A stretch of DNA of 64,000 nt from Endozoicomonas_A sp049275935 (GTDB lineage: Bacteria > Pseudomonadota > Gammaproteobacteria > Pseudomonadales > Endozoicomonadaceae), in NCBI RefSeq assembly GCF_049275935.1, contig NZ_CP184830.1, positions 3,162,001 to 3,226,000 on the forward strand, written 5' to 3'. This document shows positions 41,089 to 49,654 of this stretch, piece after piece. A program made the position numbers and the translations under genes. Numbering within the stretch: the first letter of the stretch is position 1; each line of letters starts with the position of its first letter. The notes beneath the pieces were generated by a model. That model saw only the letters and a list, made by a program, of their open reading frames with translations, was not told where the DNA came from and ran no database searches.

Positions 41089-41385
41089 TCATTGATGAAG
41101 CAAAGCCATTGCCTGGGCAGGGTTGTTGCGAAACATAATAAGTAGCGATCTGGCTGGCCCGAGCGGTTTTCTCACCTTTTGTTCCCAACTCTGTACTGTC
41201 TTGATGCTCACACCAAGGAGGGCGGCAAACTTCTCCTGTGAAAGGTGCGTTGCCTTCCTGATAGCAAAGACGTCAATCTCTTCATATTTGAACGACCGTG
41301 AAGGTTTCTTAATACCTTTGTTAATGTCGATCGCTTCCCTGACGCTCTCCACCAATTCATCAAAGTTAAATTCATGGTCACTCAT
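41089..41385 (-). CDS. NadS/HigA-like XRE antitoxin
   Basis: The 98-residue product has a helical N-terminus (FDELVESVREAIDINKGIKK) and a C-terminal XRE helix-turn-helix (LSQEKFAALLGVSIKTVQSW, then EQKVRKPLGPARSLL). This matches the NadS type found with RelE-like toxins. It overlaps the upstream toxin gene by 8 bp. Confidence 0.9.
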   Translation of the reverse strand: MSDHEFNFDELVESVREAIDINKGIKKPSRSFKYEEIDVFAIRKATHLSQEKFAALLGVSIKTVQSWEQKVRKPLGPARSLLIMFRNNPAQAMALLHQ

Positions 41386-41698
41386 TGCAAAACTCCCTCG
41401 CTAGTTCTGACAGTAACTTTTTCTCGGCACTTGTTAAGTCTTTTTGTCGGTTTTTGGTGTAGGCATACAGCATGTAGAAGGTTTCCTCACTGACCTGCCA
41501 GTAATAGATCGTTCGCACACCTCCTCGCTTTCCCGAGTCACCCAACTTCCAGTGGAACTTCCGTAGCCCCCCAGTACCTTTGATAACACTGCCAAGATCA
41601 GGCTGTGCGATCAAGGCTTTTTGCATGGATCGATACTCATCATCAGACATGAGCTGGGTGATGATTTTGGTAAATATGCTGGCTTCTACAAATTCCAT
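41378..41698 (-). CDS. RelE/HigB-like toxin
   Basis: From MEFVEASIFTKIITQLMSDD (106 residues) the protein shows the RelE-type fold: LRKFHWKLGDSGKRGGVRTI, then YYWQVSEETFYMLYAYTKNR, with the basic residues typical for ribosome-dependent mRNA cleavage. The frame is open to 41734, but those codons cross the upstream palindrome. Toxin-first order and overlap with a NadS-like antitoxin fit a functional module. Confidence 0.88.
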   Translation of the reverse strand: MEFVEASIFTKIITQLMSDDEYRSMQKALIAQPDLGSVIKGTGGLRKFHWKLGDSGKRGGVRTIYYWQVSEETFYMLYAYTKNRQKDLTSAEKKLLSELAREFCNE

Positions 41699-41705
41699 AT
41701 TTAAT

Positions 41706-41740
41706 CCCATTTTGTAGTAATCAATGTACCACAATGTGGG
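41706..41740. promoter_or_regulatory. Inverted repeat upstream of the RelE/NadS module
   Basis: CCCATTTTGT (41706-41715) and ACAATGTGGG (41731-41740) pair at 8 of 10 positions, 7 bp before the toxin ATG. It is a likely operator. The 195 bp beyond, up to manC, show nothing else. Confidence 0.5.
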
Positions 41741-41929
41741 ATTTCTGCAAATTGTGAAACATCAAGGCGTCTGGGAAATAAGCAAATCATACTCCAGCCT
41801 GGTCACCGGTATATCGAAATACGGCCGGTAATCACCAAAGCGTTTAAAATGAACAGTTAAGGCGCCGCTCGCCTCCCGCTCCCCATAAAAGACAAGAGCT
41901 GTGCTTTTTCAGGCAGCGGGCGGCGTCAA

Positions 41930-43414
41930 TCAAGCCCTACCGTAAGTATCCTCAAACCGCACAATATCATCCTCACCCAGATACCCGCCGCTCTGCACCT
42001 CAATCAACTCAAGGTCAAACTTGCCGGGGTTTTCCAGTCGATGCACGACACCAATAGGAATATAAGTCGATTGGTTTTCAGTCAGCAGAATTTCCTGATC
42101 GCCATTGGTGACCAGCGCTGTGCCTTTGACAACAATCCAGTGCTCGGCCCGGTGATGGTGCATCTGTAAAGAAAGCTGCGCACCCGGCTTAACAGTAATG
42201 CGCTTAACCTGGAAGCGGTCGCCCATATCGATGGAGTCATAAGCACCCCAGGGGCGATAAACCTTACGGTGCAATTTAGCTTCAGACCGGTTAGCTGCCT
42301 TTAGCCGTTCAACAATCTTTTTAACATCCTGCACCCGGTTCTTATGGGCCACCAGAATGGCGTCGTCGCTTTCGGTGATCACCAGATCATCGACGCCCAA
42401 GGTGGCAATCAGTTTTTTCTCACTGCGCACGTAAGTGTTACGGGTATCATGAAGCAGAACATCACCCAGGGTGGAGTTTCCAACTTCATCTTTTTCAGAA
42501 ATATCTGCCAGCGATGACCAGGAGCCAACATCAGACCAGCCTGCATCCAAGGGAACCACCACTGCATCGGTGGTTTTTTCCATCACGGCGTAATCTATGG
42601 ACTCCTCCGGGCAGGCTTTAAAGGCCAATTCATCCAAACGGACGAAGTCCAGATCAGCAGTTTGTACTTCCATGGCTTTCTGGCAGGCTTCCAGAATATC
42701 CGGACGGAACTTGTTCAATTCCTCCAGATAGCGCGAGGCTTTGAACAGGAACATGCCGGAGTTCCAGTAATAGTCACCTGTAGCCAGATAACCCTGTGCC
42801 GTTTCCAGATCTGGTTTCTCTACAAACTGCTCCACAGGCATTATTTTTTCAGCAGAAAGGCTCAAAGGCTCAAAGGTTTCTTTTTGCTCATCAGAAGAAA
42901 AACCTTGTGCCTTTGTCTCACTGTCGTTCAAGGCTTTTATATAACCGTACCCTGTTTCCGGATGACCAGGCACAATCCCGAAAGTGACCAGCTTGCCATC
43001 AAGAGCCGCAGGCAACGCAGCCTCAACAGCCTGATGAAAAGCATTGACATCATTAATCACATGATCCGCAGCCAATACCAATAACAGCGGTTCTTCATCT
43101 TCGGAGAGGGTCTTGGCTTTTAAAGCAGCCAAGGCAACAGCAGGTGCAGTATTCCGCCCCACTGGCTCCAGAATAATTGCAGAGGCTTTGCGATTCATCT
43201 GGCGAAACTGCTCTGCTACCAGGAAGCGATGCTCTTCATTGGCAATCACCATTGGAGCGGAAACAGAGTTTAGCCCATCCAACCGGCTCAATGTGTTTTG
43301 CAGCATGGTCTGTTCATTGACCAGCGGCAGAAACTGCTTTGGGTATAAAGAACGGGACTGGGGCCAGAGGCGGCTGCCGGAGCCGCCGGACATGATTATG
43401 GGTATTAAATTCAT
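41930..43414 (-). CDS. manC: Mannose-1-phosphate guanylyltransferase/mannose-6-phosphate isomerase
   Basis: The 494-residue protein has an N-terminal nucleotidyltransferase domain (SGGSGSRLWPQSRSLYPKQF, about residues 9-28; later FVEKPDLETA and DYYWNSGMFLF). A C-terminal cupin isomerase domain follows (LQMHHHRAEHWIVVKG, QSTYIPIGVVHRLENPG). This bifunctional ManC/AlgA type makes GDP-mannose and isomerises fructose-6-phosphate. It is the only complete copy; remnants lie at 39811-40002, 44906-45621 and 46873-47289. It works with ManB at 34167-35549. Confidence 0.96.
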   Translation of the reverse strand: MNLIPIIMSGGSGSRLWPQSRSLYPKQFLPLVNEQTMLQNTLSRLDGLNSVSAPMVIANEEHRFLVAEQFRQMNRKASAIILEPVGRNTAPAVALAALKAKTLSEDEEPLLLVLAADHVINDVNAFHQAVEAALPAALDGKLVTFGIVPGHPETGYGYIKALNDSETKAQGFSSDEQKETFEPLSLSAEKIMPVEQFVEKPDLETAQGYLATGDYYWNSGMFLFKASRYLEELNKFRPDILEACQKAMEVQTADLDFVRLDELAFKACPEESIDYAVMEKTTDAVVVPLDAGWSDVGSWSSLADISEKDEVGNSTLGDVLLHDTRNTYVRSEKKLIATLGVDDLVITESDDAILVAHKNRVQDVKKIVERLKAANRSEAKLHRKVYRPWGAYDSIDMGDRFQVKRITVKPGAQLSLQMHHHRAEHWIVVKGTALVTNGDQEILLTENQSTYIPIGVVHRLENPGKFDLELIEVQSGGYLGEDDIVRFEDTYGRA

Positions 43415-43597
43415 AATTTTTAAGGTGCAGTCTTTTTAAAAAATAATCTTTGGTGTCTTAATATACTTGTGATAAGCATGGAGATTTGAGCCTTAAGACA
43501 AGGCGACGATCGCCAACACAGGATTAAGACTCAAATCTTCAGCGCAATAGGGAGTTAGAAAGTTTGATTGGTATTAAATATGAACAGGAGCATCGAA

Positions 43598-43855
43598 ATG
43601 AGTATGACGACCATTACATCACGAACATTCAACCAGAATGTCACAGAGGCTAAACGATCGGCACTGAAGCAACCGGTATTTATTTCCGATAGAGGGACCG
43701 TTACTCACGTCCTGCTCAATTTTGATCACTATAAAGAGATCATCCGCAATGCTGCCAATATTCTTGAACTGCTGGCCATGCCCGAAGCGAAGGATGTCGA
43801 TCTGGTAGCAGAGCCTTTAAAAGACAGCTTTCTGAAACCGGCAGATTTTTCCTGA
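43598..43855 (+). CDS. Phd/YefM-like antitoxin (copy with truncated toxin)
   Basis: The 85-residue product (MSMTTITSRTFNQNVTEAKR, then SALKQPVFISDRGTVTHVLL) is about 85 percent identical by eye to the antitoxin at 45952-46209. The N-terminal Phd/YefM fold and acidic tail (LEL...VDLVAEPLKDS) are intact. The stop overlaps the ATG of a PIN toxin that survives for only 14 codons. Starts further upstream exist, but the paralogue shares the start chosen here. Confidence 0.85.
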   Translation: MSMTTITSRTFNQNVTEAKRSALKQPVFISDRGTVTHVLLNFDHYKEIIRNAANILELLAMPEAKDVDLVAEPLKDSFLKPADFS

Positions 43856-43920
43856 TGTACCTGCTTGATACCAACGTTGTCTCGGAGCTACGCAAATTTA
43901 AAAGCTTATTTGCCCCATAG
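43855..43920 (+). pseudogene. VapC-like PIN toxin, truncated after 14 residues
   Basis: MYLLDTNVVSELRK is identical to the start of the full toxin at 46209-46646, including the first catalytic Asp. The sequence then departs (FKSLFAP) and stops at codon 22. Confidence 0.9.
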
Positions 43921-43943
43921 GCAACTTATTTAGAGGACAATTC

Positions 43944-44207
43944 CTACGCAGCTGGCTTAACCAGTTTACCGGATTCTTCCAGCCTTTTATAAAGGCTGCC
44001 CGCACTGAACTCCAGGCCATTAGGCCAGCAAAGAGCACCCAGCTCGATAAAGAAGCGCTGAAAAAAAACGCCATCCTCTAAAGCCAGGGTAAGGCTGGTT
44101 TTATGTGACAACATTTCACTAAAATCCATAACACCAAAGCTGCCATCAGAAAAGCGAAGCTTTATTTCCAGCCTTGTCTGATAAACAGCCTGAACAATTT
44201 TAATCAT
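43944..44207 (-). CDS. DUF2442 family protein
   Basis: The 87-residue product matches the DUF2442 pattern: an N-terminal VVQAVYQTRLEIKLRFSDGS-like segment (IVQAVYQTRLEIKLRFSDGS), VMDFSEMLS, and the C-terminal LGALCWPNGLEFSAGSLYKR. Members are often found with small toxin-like partners (DUF4160). No partner is visible here. The exact role is unknown. Confidence 0.85.
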   Translation of the reverse strand: MIKIVQAVYQTRLEIKLRFSDGSFGVMDFSEMLSHKTSLTLALEDGVFFQRFFIELGALCWPNGLEFSAGSLYKRLEESGKLVKPAA

Positions 44208-44267
44208 TATCAGCTCCTGCTATACGCCCAAGTGGTTGGAGATCTATTGCCCTTAGAGGGTGTCGCA

Positions 44268-44763
44268 AAACTGACTCCAGCGTGGGAACGAGTTGACTCC
44301 CGACATTCCTGGCTTCATTCACGTCATTCCCGGCTTCATTCACGTCATTCCCGCGAAGGCGGGAATCCAAACTGACTCACTACCAGAACCACACTGCCCG
44401 GTGCCCCCCCTGGCCTTGTCAACCCCGACTTCACTCTCGTCATTCCCGCGAAGGCGGGAATCCACACTGACTCACCACCAGAACCGTACTGCCCGGTGCC
44501 CCCTTGGCCTTGTCATCCCCGACTTCACTCTCGTCATTCACGCGAAGGCAGGAATCCACACTGACTCACCACCAGAACCAAACCGCCCGGTGCCCCCTGG
44601 CCTTGTCATCCCCGAGACAGAGATCCGCCGTTGGCGCTGGATTCCCGCCTTCGCGGGAATGACGACCTCAGAGCATGGGAACGAGCCGTTGGAGTTTTGC
44701 GACAACCTCAGAGCGTGGGAACGAGTTGTTGGAGTTTTGCAACACCCTCGACAGGGCGGGGAG
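44268..44763. repeat. dRS3-like tandem repeats and GTGGGAACGAG repeats
   Basis: The palindrome ATTCCCGCGAAGGCGGGAAT lies at 44347-44366, 44442-44461 and (with two changes) 44536-44555, and in the opposite orientation at 44641-44660. The first three are embedded in a tandem unit of 94-95 bp. GCRTGGGAACGAG occurs near 44280, 44686 and 44715. ACACCCTCGACAGGGCGGGG (near 44744) relates to the hairpin at 10139-10167. The open frames here are by-products of the repeats. Confidence 0.85.
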
Positions 44764-44905
44764 CAATCACCTTTGGCTTATGAGGGAATAGTTAATGCCA
44801 AGAAACGCTGCCCTGTGCCCGCTTACCAAAAGAACAAAACGCTTGTGATTAACATGAGGCGGGCAGCGGGTGGCGGCATTCACCCACGACTCATCACACC
44901 CTACC

Positions 44906-45621
44906 GTACGTATCCTCAAACCGCACAATATCATCCTCCCCCAAATACCCCCCGCTCTGCACCTCAATCAACTCAAGGTCAAACTTGCCGGGGTTTTCCA
45001 GTCGATGCACGACACCAATGGGAATAATAGTCACCGGAAGCAAGATAGCCCTGAGCCGTTTCTAAATCTGGCTTTTCCACAAAATTGTCTACCGGAGAAA
45101 CCTGTTCACTATTCCCGGTTAACGTTTTACTGGCCTTAATATAGCCATACCCGGTTTCCGGATGGGTAGGTACGATACCAAAGGTCACCAGCTTGCCATC
45201 GCTTGCCGCAGGTAATGCAGCTTCAATCGCCTGATGAAAAGCCTGAACATTCTGAATCACATGGTCCGCAGCCAATACCAGCAGTAATGGTTATTCCTCT
45301 TCAGACAGGGATTGAGCTTTCAGGGCTACCAGAGCGACGGCAGGTGCCGTGTTTTTACCGACAGGTTCGAGAATAATGGCTGAAGTCTGCCGCCCCATCT
45401 GGCGAACTTGTTCTGCTACCAGGAAGCGGTGTTCTTCATTGGCAATCACTAACGGATCAGATACCGAATCCAACCCGTCAAGCCGGGCAAGTGTGTTCTG
45501 CAACATGGTTTGTTCGTTTACCAGTGGCAGGAACTCCGAACTGCTTAGGGTATATAGAGCGGGACTGGGGCCAGAGGCGGCTGCCGGAGCCGCCGGACAT
45601 GATAACGGGTATTAAATTCAT
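44906..45621 (-). pseudogene. manC remnant 2 (deleted, frameshifted, stop codon)
   Basis: The start region at 45621 (ATGAATTTAATACCCG) and MLQNTLARLDGLDSVSDPLV, EEHRFLVAEQVRQM, ADHVIQNVQAFHQAIEAALP and FVEKPDLETAQGYLASGDYY match ManC. An insertion near 45535 shifts the frame and a TAA follows LSEEE at 45291. A large deletion near 45030 joins the middle to the gene's end (TYGRV). It cannot give an active enzyme. Confidence 0.92.
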
Positions 45622-45703
45622 AGAGGATATTTGCCAAGAGTTAACGGAGGCACAGACTTTTTTTTAGCACAGGTTTTCACCGTGCTTTTGCAGCCAAAAA
45701 AAA

Positions 45704-45870
45704 TTAAAGAAAGTAGTCTTTGGTGTGTTGATGCAGTTGATTGGTCAGATCTAACTCATCATGACTTCGGGTGATCAGTTCTATATCAGCCTGTCCAGAC
45801 AGCTGACGAACAATAGCCGAGCCCACCATGCCCTGGTGGCCCGCCACATAAACGTTATTTATAAACTTTG
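45704..45870 (-). pseudogene. fcl (GDP-L-fucose synthase) N-terminal remnant
   Basis: The frame reads NVYVAGHQGMVGSAIVRQLS, then GQADIELITRSHDELDLTNQ and ends HTKDYFL stop. This is the Rossmann-type start of GDP-fucose synthase (VYVAGHxGMVGSAIVRxL). The rest of the gene is gone. A shorter trace (DTKDYFF, stop) precedes the intact manC at 43438-43460. The remnant suggests that the ancestral cluster made GDP-fucose from GDP-mannose. Confidence 0.75.
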
Positions 45871-45951
45871 AAAACCATAAATAATGTAGCTACATTACTA
45901 CGTGGTGAATAGTTAATAGTGAAAAGTTAATAGGGGCAGAGGGATTTCGAT

Positions 45952-46209
45952 ATGAGTATAACGACCATTTCATCACGGACATTCAACCAGAATGTTACTG
46001 AGGCTAAACGATCTGCGCTCAAGCAGCCGGTATTTATTTCCGACAGAGGGACCGTCACCCATGTCCTGCTTAATATCGAACACTATAAAGAGATTACCCG
46101 CAATGCAGCCAACATACTCGAGCTGCTGGCGATGCCCGATGTGGAGGAAGCCGATCTGGAAGCGCTGCCCCTGAAAGACAACTTCCTGAAACCGGAAGAT
46201 TTTTTCTGA
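45952..46209 (+). CDS. Phd/YefM-like antitoxin (VapB partner of 46209-46646)
   Basis: The 85-residue product (MSITTISSRTFNQNVTEAKR) has the Phd/YefM fold and an acidic C-terminus (VEEADLEALPLKDNFLKPED). It overlaps the PIN toxin ATG (TGATG). It is a close paralogue of 43598-43855, showing duplication of the manC-antitoxin-toxin block. Confidence 0.88.
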   Translation: MSITTISSRTFNQNVTEAKRSALKQPVFISDRGTVTHVLLNIEHYKEITRNAANILELLAMPDVEEADLEALPLKDNFLKPEDFF

Positions 46210-46646
46210 TGTACCTGCTTGATACTAATGTTGTGTCTGAGCTGCGCAAGTGCAGTGCAGGCAAAGGTCATCCTTCAGTGAGTCATTGGGCCACAACCGT
46301 GGCACCGAATGAACTCTATTTATCAGTCATCAGCGTCCTGGAAATAGAAATGGGCATCCTGTTGAAAGACAGGAAAGACCCAGTGCAGGGCCGGTCGCTC
46401 AGAGCATGGATGAACGAGCGAATGCTACCCGCTTTCGAGGGGCGCATTTTGCCACTAGATACCACGATTGCCCTGACCTGTGCCCGGTTACATATACCCA
46501 ATCCAAAATCCGAGCGGGACGCCATGATTGCTGCCACAGCAATCACCCATCAACTGACGGTCGTTACCCGGAACATTAAGGACTTTGAACAGACAGGGGT
46601 GAAATTGTTAAATCCTTGGGAGTTTTGGGCTGGGAATAGAGAATAG
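46209..46646 (+). CDS. VapC-like PIN-domain ribonuclease toxin
   Basis: The 145-residue product carries all four acidic PIN motifs: LLDTNVVSELRK (Asp), LYLSVISVLEIEMGI (Glu), PKSERDAMIAATAITHQL (Asp), and VVTRNIKDFEQTGVKLLNPW (Asp). VapC-type toxins cleave tRNA or rRNA. It is the only full-length PIN toxin in this zone; the first 14 residues are identical to the truncated copy at 43855. Confidence 0.93.
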   Translation: MYLLDTNVVSELRKCSAGKGHPSVSHWATTVAPNELYLSVISVLEIEMGILLKDRKDPVQGRSLRAWMNERMLPAFEGRILPLDTTIALTCARLHIPNPKSERDAMIAATAITHQLTVVTRNIKDFEQTGVKLLNPWEFWAGNRE

Positions 46647-46651
46647 TTATT

Positions 46652-46872
46652 GAGTTTTTTTGATGGCGCTGATTAAGCCTGACAGCACTCTGAATAGCCC
46701 ATCGACTTTCGCTAATATGGTTCCAGGTGGAAAAAAACCCAGCTCACCTACGATAATAAGCTGTGTTTCCAATTCACGAAGTGCACCTCTGGCAATATAA
46801 AGAAAGCGCAAGTAATCCTTGTTGCTGCCCCGCCCAGCACCTTCCGCAATATTGGATGGCACTGATACACCA
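46652..46872 (-). pseudogene. Four-helix-bundle protein remnant fused to a manC piece
   Basis: VSVPSNIAEGAGRGSNKDYL, then RFLYIARGALRELETQLIIV and GLFRVLSGLISAIKK match the C-terminal two thirds of four-helix-bundle proteins (23S rRNA-intervening-sequence protein family). The N-terminal part is replaced by a ManC piece, giving a 100-codon hybrid frame (46647-46949, start MAADHVIQNVQAFHQAIEAA). Whether the hybrid is translated is unknown. Confidence 0.75.
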
Positions 46873-47289
46873 ACGCTTGCCGCAGGTAATGCAGCTTCAA
46901 TCGCCTGATGAAAAGCTTGTACATTCTGAATCACATGGTCCGCAGCCAATACCAGCAGTAATGGGTCTTACTTTTCAGACAGGGATTGAGCTTTCAGGGC
47001 TGCCAGAGCGACGGCGGGTGCCGTGTTTTTACCGACAGGTTCAAGAATAATGGCCGAAGTCACCGCCCCCCATCTGGCGGACTTGCTCTGCTACCAGGAA
47101 GCAGTGTTCTTCATTGGCAATCACTAACGGATCCGATACCGAATCCAACCCGTCAAGCCAGGAAAGTGTGTTCTGCAACATGGTTTGTTCGTTTACCAGT
47201 GGCAGGAACTGCTTAGGGTATAGAGAGCGGGACTGGGGCCAGAGGCGGCTGCCGGTGCCGCCGGACATGATGACGGGTGTTAAAAACAT
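46873..47289 (-). pseudogene. manC remnant 3
   Basis: The first 80 codons (MSGGTGSRLWPQSRSLYPKQ, then EQTMLQNTLSWLDGLDSVSD) match ManC from the ATG at 47289. Frameshifts near 47065 (QMGGGDFGHYS) and 46970 follow, and the frame ends at the junction with the four-helix-bundle remnant. The remaining two thirds of manC are missing. Confidence 0.9.
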
Positions 47290-47498
47290 AGATATTCTTA
47301 CGTTAACTCAAGGTAATGAATGATGTAGTCAATCTTGACATGTAATAAAAGGAATAATATTTAACACTAGGTATATTAAGGCTTACCGATTAAAGTAAAG
47401 ATTAGGTGTAAGGCGATTTAGTTTTTTAAGTATATTTCTGGGTTTTTGTAGCCTGCTAGCAAGATAACATATGATTTTATTTTGTTATGTATTTAGAA

Positions 47499-48146
47499 CT
47501 AATTAGTACAGTTTTCGTTACTTAGGAGTTTTAAAAGTGGTGGAACCATTACTCTAGCTGCGTAGGTGGGTGCAGGGTGAATCCCATCTGGAATATTTTC
47601 TTTAAGTTCATCAGAAAGTATGCTTTCCCATTTTTCATAAAAATCAATCACAAATACATTATGGAGCGTGGCAAACTGGTCATAAATATCGTAGAAAGAT
47701 TTAAGCCTAGGTCGCATTACTTTCTTTAAGCCAAGAGCAGGATTCATCTTCATCATGATTATCTTGGCTTCAGGATAAGTTGTTCTTATATTATTTATTA
47801 GTGTTGTTGTTTGCTCCTTGCTTTTAGTAAACGTTACACCTTTAATAAGGTCGGCATCGTTAACCGAAAATTCAATAAGAAAAAAATCAGCTCTATTTTT
47901 AAGAATAAGATCAAGTTGACTTAAACCATATTCAATGTTTCTACCAGGGTATCCGAAATTTAGGTGCTTTACTGGAGCTGATAAACATTTGCTTAATTCG
48001 TTACTTAATTCTTCTAACCATATACCGCGCTTTGTCAAGCTTGTCCCAATAGCAATGATCTCAATATTATTTTTATTTTCATATGCTTCTGTGGGAGTCG
48101 ATATCATAGTAATCAAAACAATAAATATTAAATCATAAATCTTCAT
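47499..48146 (-). CDS. Exported SGNH/GDSL-type hydrolase
   Basis: The 215-residue product has a signal peptide (IYDLIFIVLITMISTPTEAY). SGNH blocks are visible: IAIGTSLTKRG (block I, Ser of GTS), FGYPGRN (Gly block), EFSVNDAD (block III Asn), and DGIHP (block V Asp and His). Such esterases often deacetylate polysaccharides. It overlaps the upstream lyase-like gene by 14 bp. A role in trimming acyl groups from the local polysaccharide is inference. Confidence 0.85.
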   Translation of the reverse strand: MKIYDLIFIVLITMISTPTEAYENKNNIEIIAIGTSLTKRGIWLEELSNELSKCLSAPVKHLNFGYPGRNIEYGLSQLDLILKNRADFFLIEFSVNDADLIKGVTFTKSKEQTTTLINNIRTTYPEAKIIMMKMNPALGLKKVMRPRLKSFYDIYDQFATLHNVFVIDFYEKWESILSDELKENIPDGIHPAPTYAARVMVPPLLKLLSNENCTN

Positions 48147-48951
48147 GGCAATTTAGTTTGTTAATTCTGTAATTTTTAAACCAAATACTCTGATCTTTTG
48201 GTGATTGACTGCCCCATAGATAAATATCTCCCCCCCATAGTTCAGTCAGAAGTGGTCCACGAATAAACCAGTCATCTGCATTTCTAAAAATCAAGTCTCT
48301 CACAATTAAAACGAGCTTATCGTTCAACCAGAGATAGGACATACCATCGTTTCTATTAGGGGAGTTCAAGAAAACATCTATAGCTATTTTGTGCCAACGA
48401 TTAGATTCAATATAAGTGGAGCTAATGTGAGTAGAGCCATATACTTTCTTATCCGAACCTGATGACCTGTTTAGGTTATATATGTATAAACCGAGGAGTC
48501 CTTGATTTTCAATCAACCTTATACTGAATCCATCTTGCCTTGTAGGTGGGCAACCACCTGCAAGGCATCTGCTATCCAAACTGCCACCCCATAAACCGAG
48601 TGGTAGCTTATGACCACCGCGACTGAACTCAAATCCATCTTCAAGAAAAATATCAAAGGTTATTCTGGCAGCTGTTATATTGCGATCAAATAAAGTAAGT
48701 TTGATTTGTGCTATATCATTTGGACCCTTAAAAACATTTCTCTTTAGTGACGGTGAATCATCTGGAGCAAGCGCCATGATAATAGATGATGCGGAACTAC
48801 CTTTGAATCTTAAATTCTCCGAGTTAGGCTTCCATAAGATTTGGCAGCTTGTTGCAGGCTTTTCCTTGGTAAGGGTGCTTGTGCAACCATACAGAGTGAA
48901 TAGTAAAAAAGACGAGAGAATAAATAGGATTTTATTTCGTGGAATGATCAT
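48133..48951 (-). CDS. Lipoprotein resembling polysaccharide lyases (PL14-like)
   Basis: From MIIPRNKILFILSSF (272 residues) the protein has a lipobox (LYGC) after a hydrophobic segment, so it is a lipoprotein. The mature part looks like a beta-jelly-roll lyase fold of PL14 type: KLPLGLWGGSLDSR, CPPTRQDGFSIRLIENQGLL, LYIYNLNR, RWHKIAIDVFLNSPNRNDGM, and SYLWLNDKLVL. The lyase reading is from overall pattern only. A polysaccharide-cleaving or binding role fits the cluster. It overlaps the acetyltransferase gene by 20 bp. Confidence 0.55.
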   Translation of the reverse strand: MIIPRNKILFILSSFLLFTLYGCTSTLTKEKPATSCQILWKPNSENLRFKGSSASSIIMALAPDDSPSLKRNVFKGPNDIAQIKLTLFDRNITAARITFDIFLEDGFEFSRGGHKLPLGLWGGSLDSRCLAGGCPPTRQDGFSIRLIENQGLLGLYIYNLNRSSGSDKKVYGSTHISSTYIESNRWHKIAIDVFLNSPNRNDGMSYLWLNDKLVLIVRDLIFRNADDWFIRGPLLTELWGGDIYLWGSQSPKDQSIWFKNYRINKLNCHEDL

Positions 48952-49375
48952 TCTCTGCAATGAGAACTCCATATTTATCTACACAGATATTGGACCGTAA
49001 TAACTTTGCCGGATTACCTACAACAATAGAATTGTTGGGTACATTTTTTGTTACTACAGCCCCAGCAGCCACAATGCTGTTATCACCAACAGTTATGCCT
49101 GGTAAGATAATGCTGTTAGCACCGATAAAGCAGTTTTTGCCAATAATAGTATTCGTTTTAATCCCCCTAGTCATATCATGCGTCAGGATTGAGCATCGGA
49201 ATGCTAAGTATGAGTATTCACCTATATTGACTCCTTTAGGGTAGGTTTTATCTAGTTTTGCACTCATAGATATAACGACTGTTTTATGTATCTTCATTCC
49301 CCAAAAATGTGTATACCAAAACAATCTCAGCTTTACTAAAGCTCTTTGTAAAAAAAGGAATTTGTTTAGAGTCAT
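48932..49375 (-). CDS. Hexapeptide-repeat acyltransferase (WcaF/LacA type)
   Basis: The 147-residue product has left-handed beta-helix repeats: VNIGEYSYLAFRCSILTHDM, IIGKNCFIGANSIILPGITV, and GDNSIVAAGAVVTKNVPNNS, followed by IVVGNPAK. THDM is at the position of the catalytic His. It probably acetylates a sugar of the local polysaccharide. Overlap with the lipoprotein gene supports one operon. Confidence 0.88.
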   Translation of the reverse strand: MTLNKFLFLQRALVKLRLFWYTHFWGMKIHKTVVISMSAKLDKTYPKGVNIGEYSYLAFRCSILTHDMTRGIKTNTIIGKNCFIGANSIILPGITVGDNSIVAAGAVVTKNVPNNSIVVGNPAKLLRSNICVDKYGVLIAENDHSTK

Positions 49376-49654
49376 CTTTCGTTAAGTTCTTAAAAGAAAA
49401 TAAAGTTAAATTGGAATCACTCAAAAAAATGAATATGTCAGCTTCATAAGTCTCTAAGCCTCGTAGTAAGCCCAACCTATGAAGGATTTTTAATTTTTAA
49501 TAGACTTTTTTGAGGGAGTTTATATTTATTATTTGGTTATTAAATTTTAAAACACAAAAGTATTTAAAACAGTTTTTTGTCCCCTCCACTTTTACTACGA
49601 GAGCTAATTCTATTTTGATTACTCATTGCAAAATCCTAGCAAGAGGTAAATAGT
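49376..49654. other. AT-rich intergenic stretch
   Basis: No gene, repeat or clear promoter is visible between the acetyltransferase and wzy-like genes. Confidence 0.5.

Noticed and set aside
44347..44660. CRISPR array
   Set aside because: The repeats are palindromes inside longer near-identical tandem units; there are no unique spacers and no cas genes.
44293..45027. Plus-strand open frame of 244 codons
   Set aside because: It is made by the 95-bp tandem repeats (IPAKAGIQTDS-type repeats) and by antisense manC remnant; not a protein gene.
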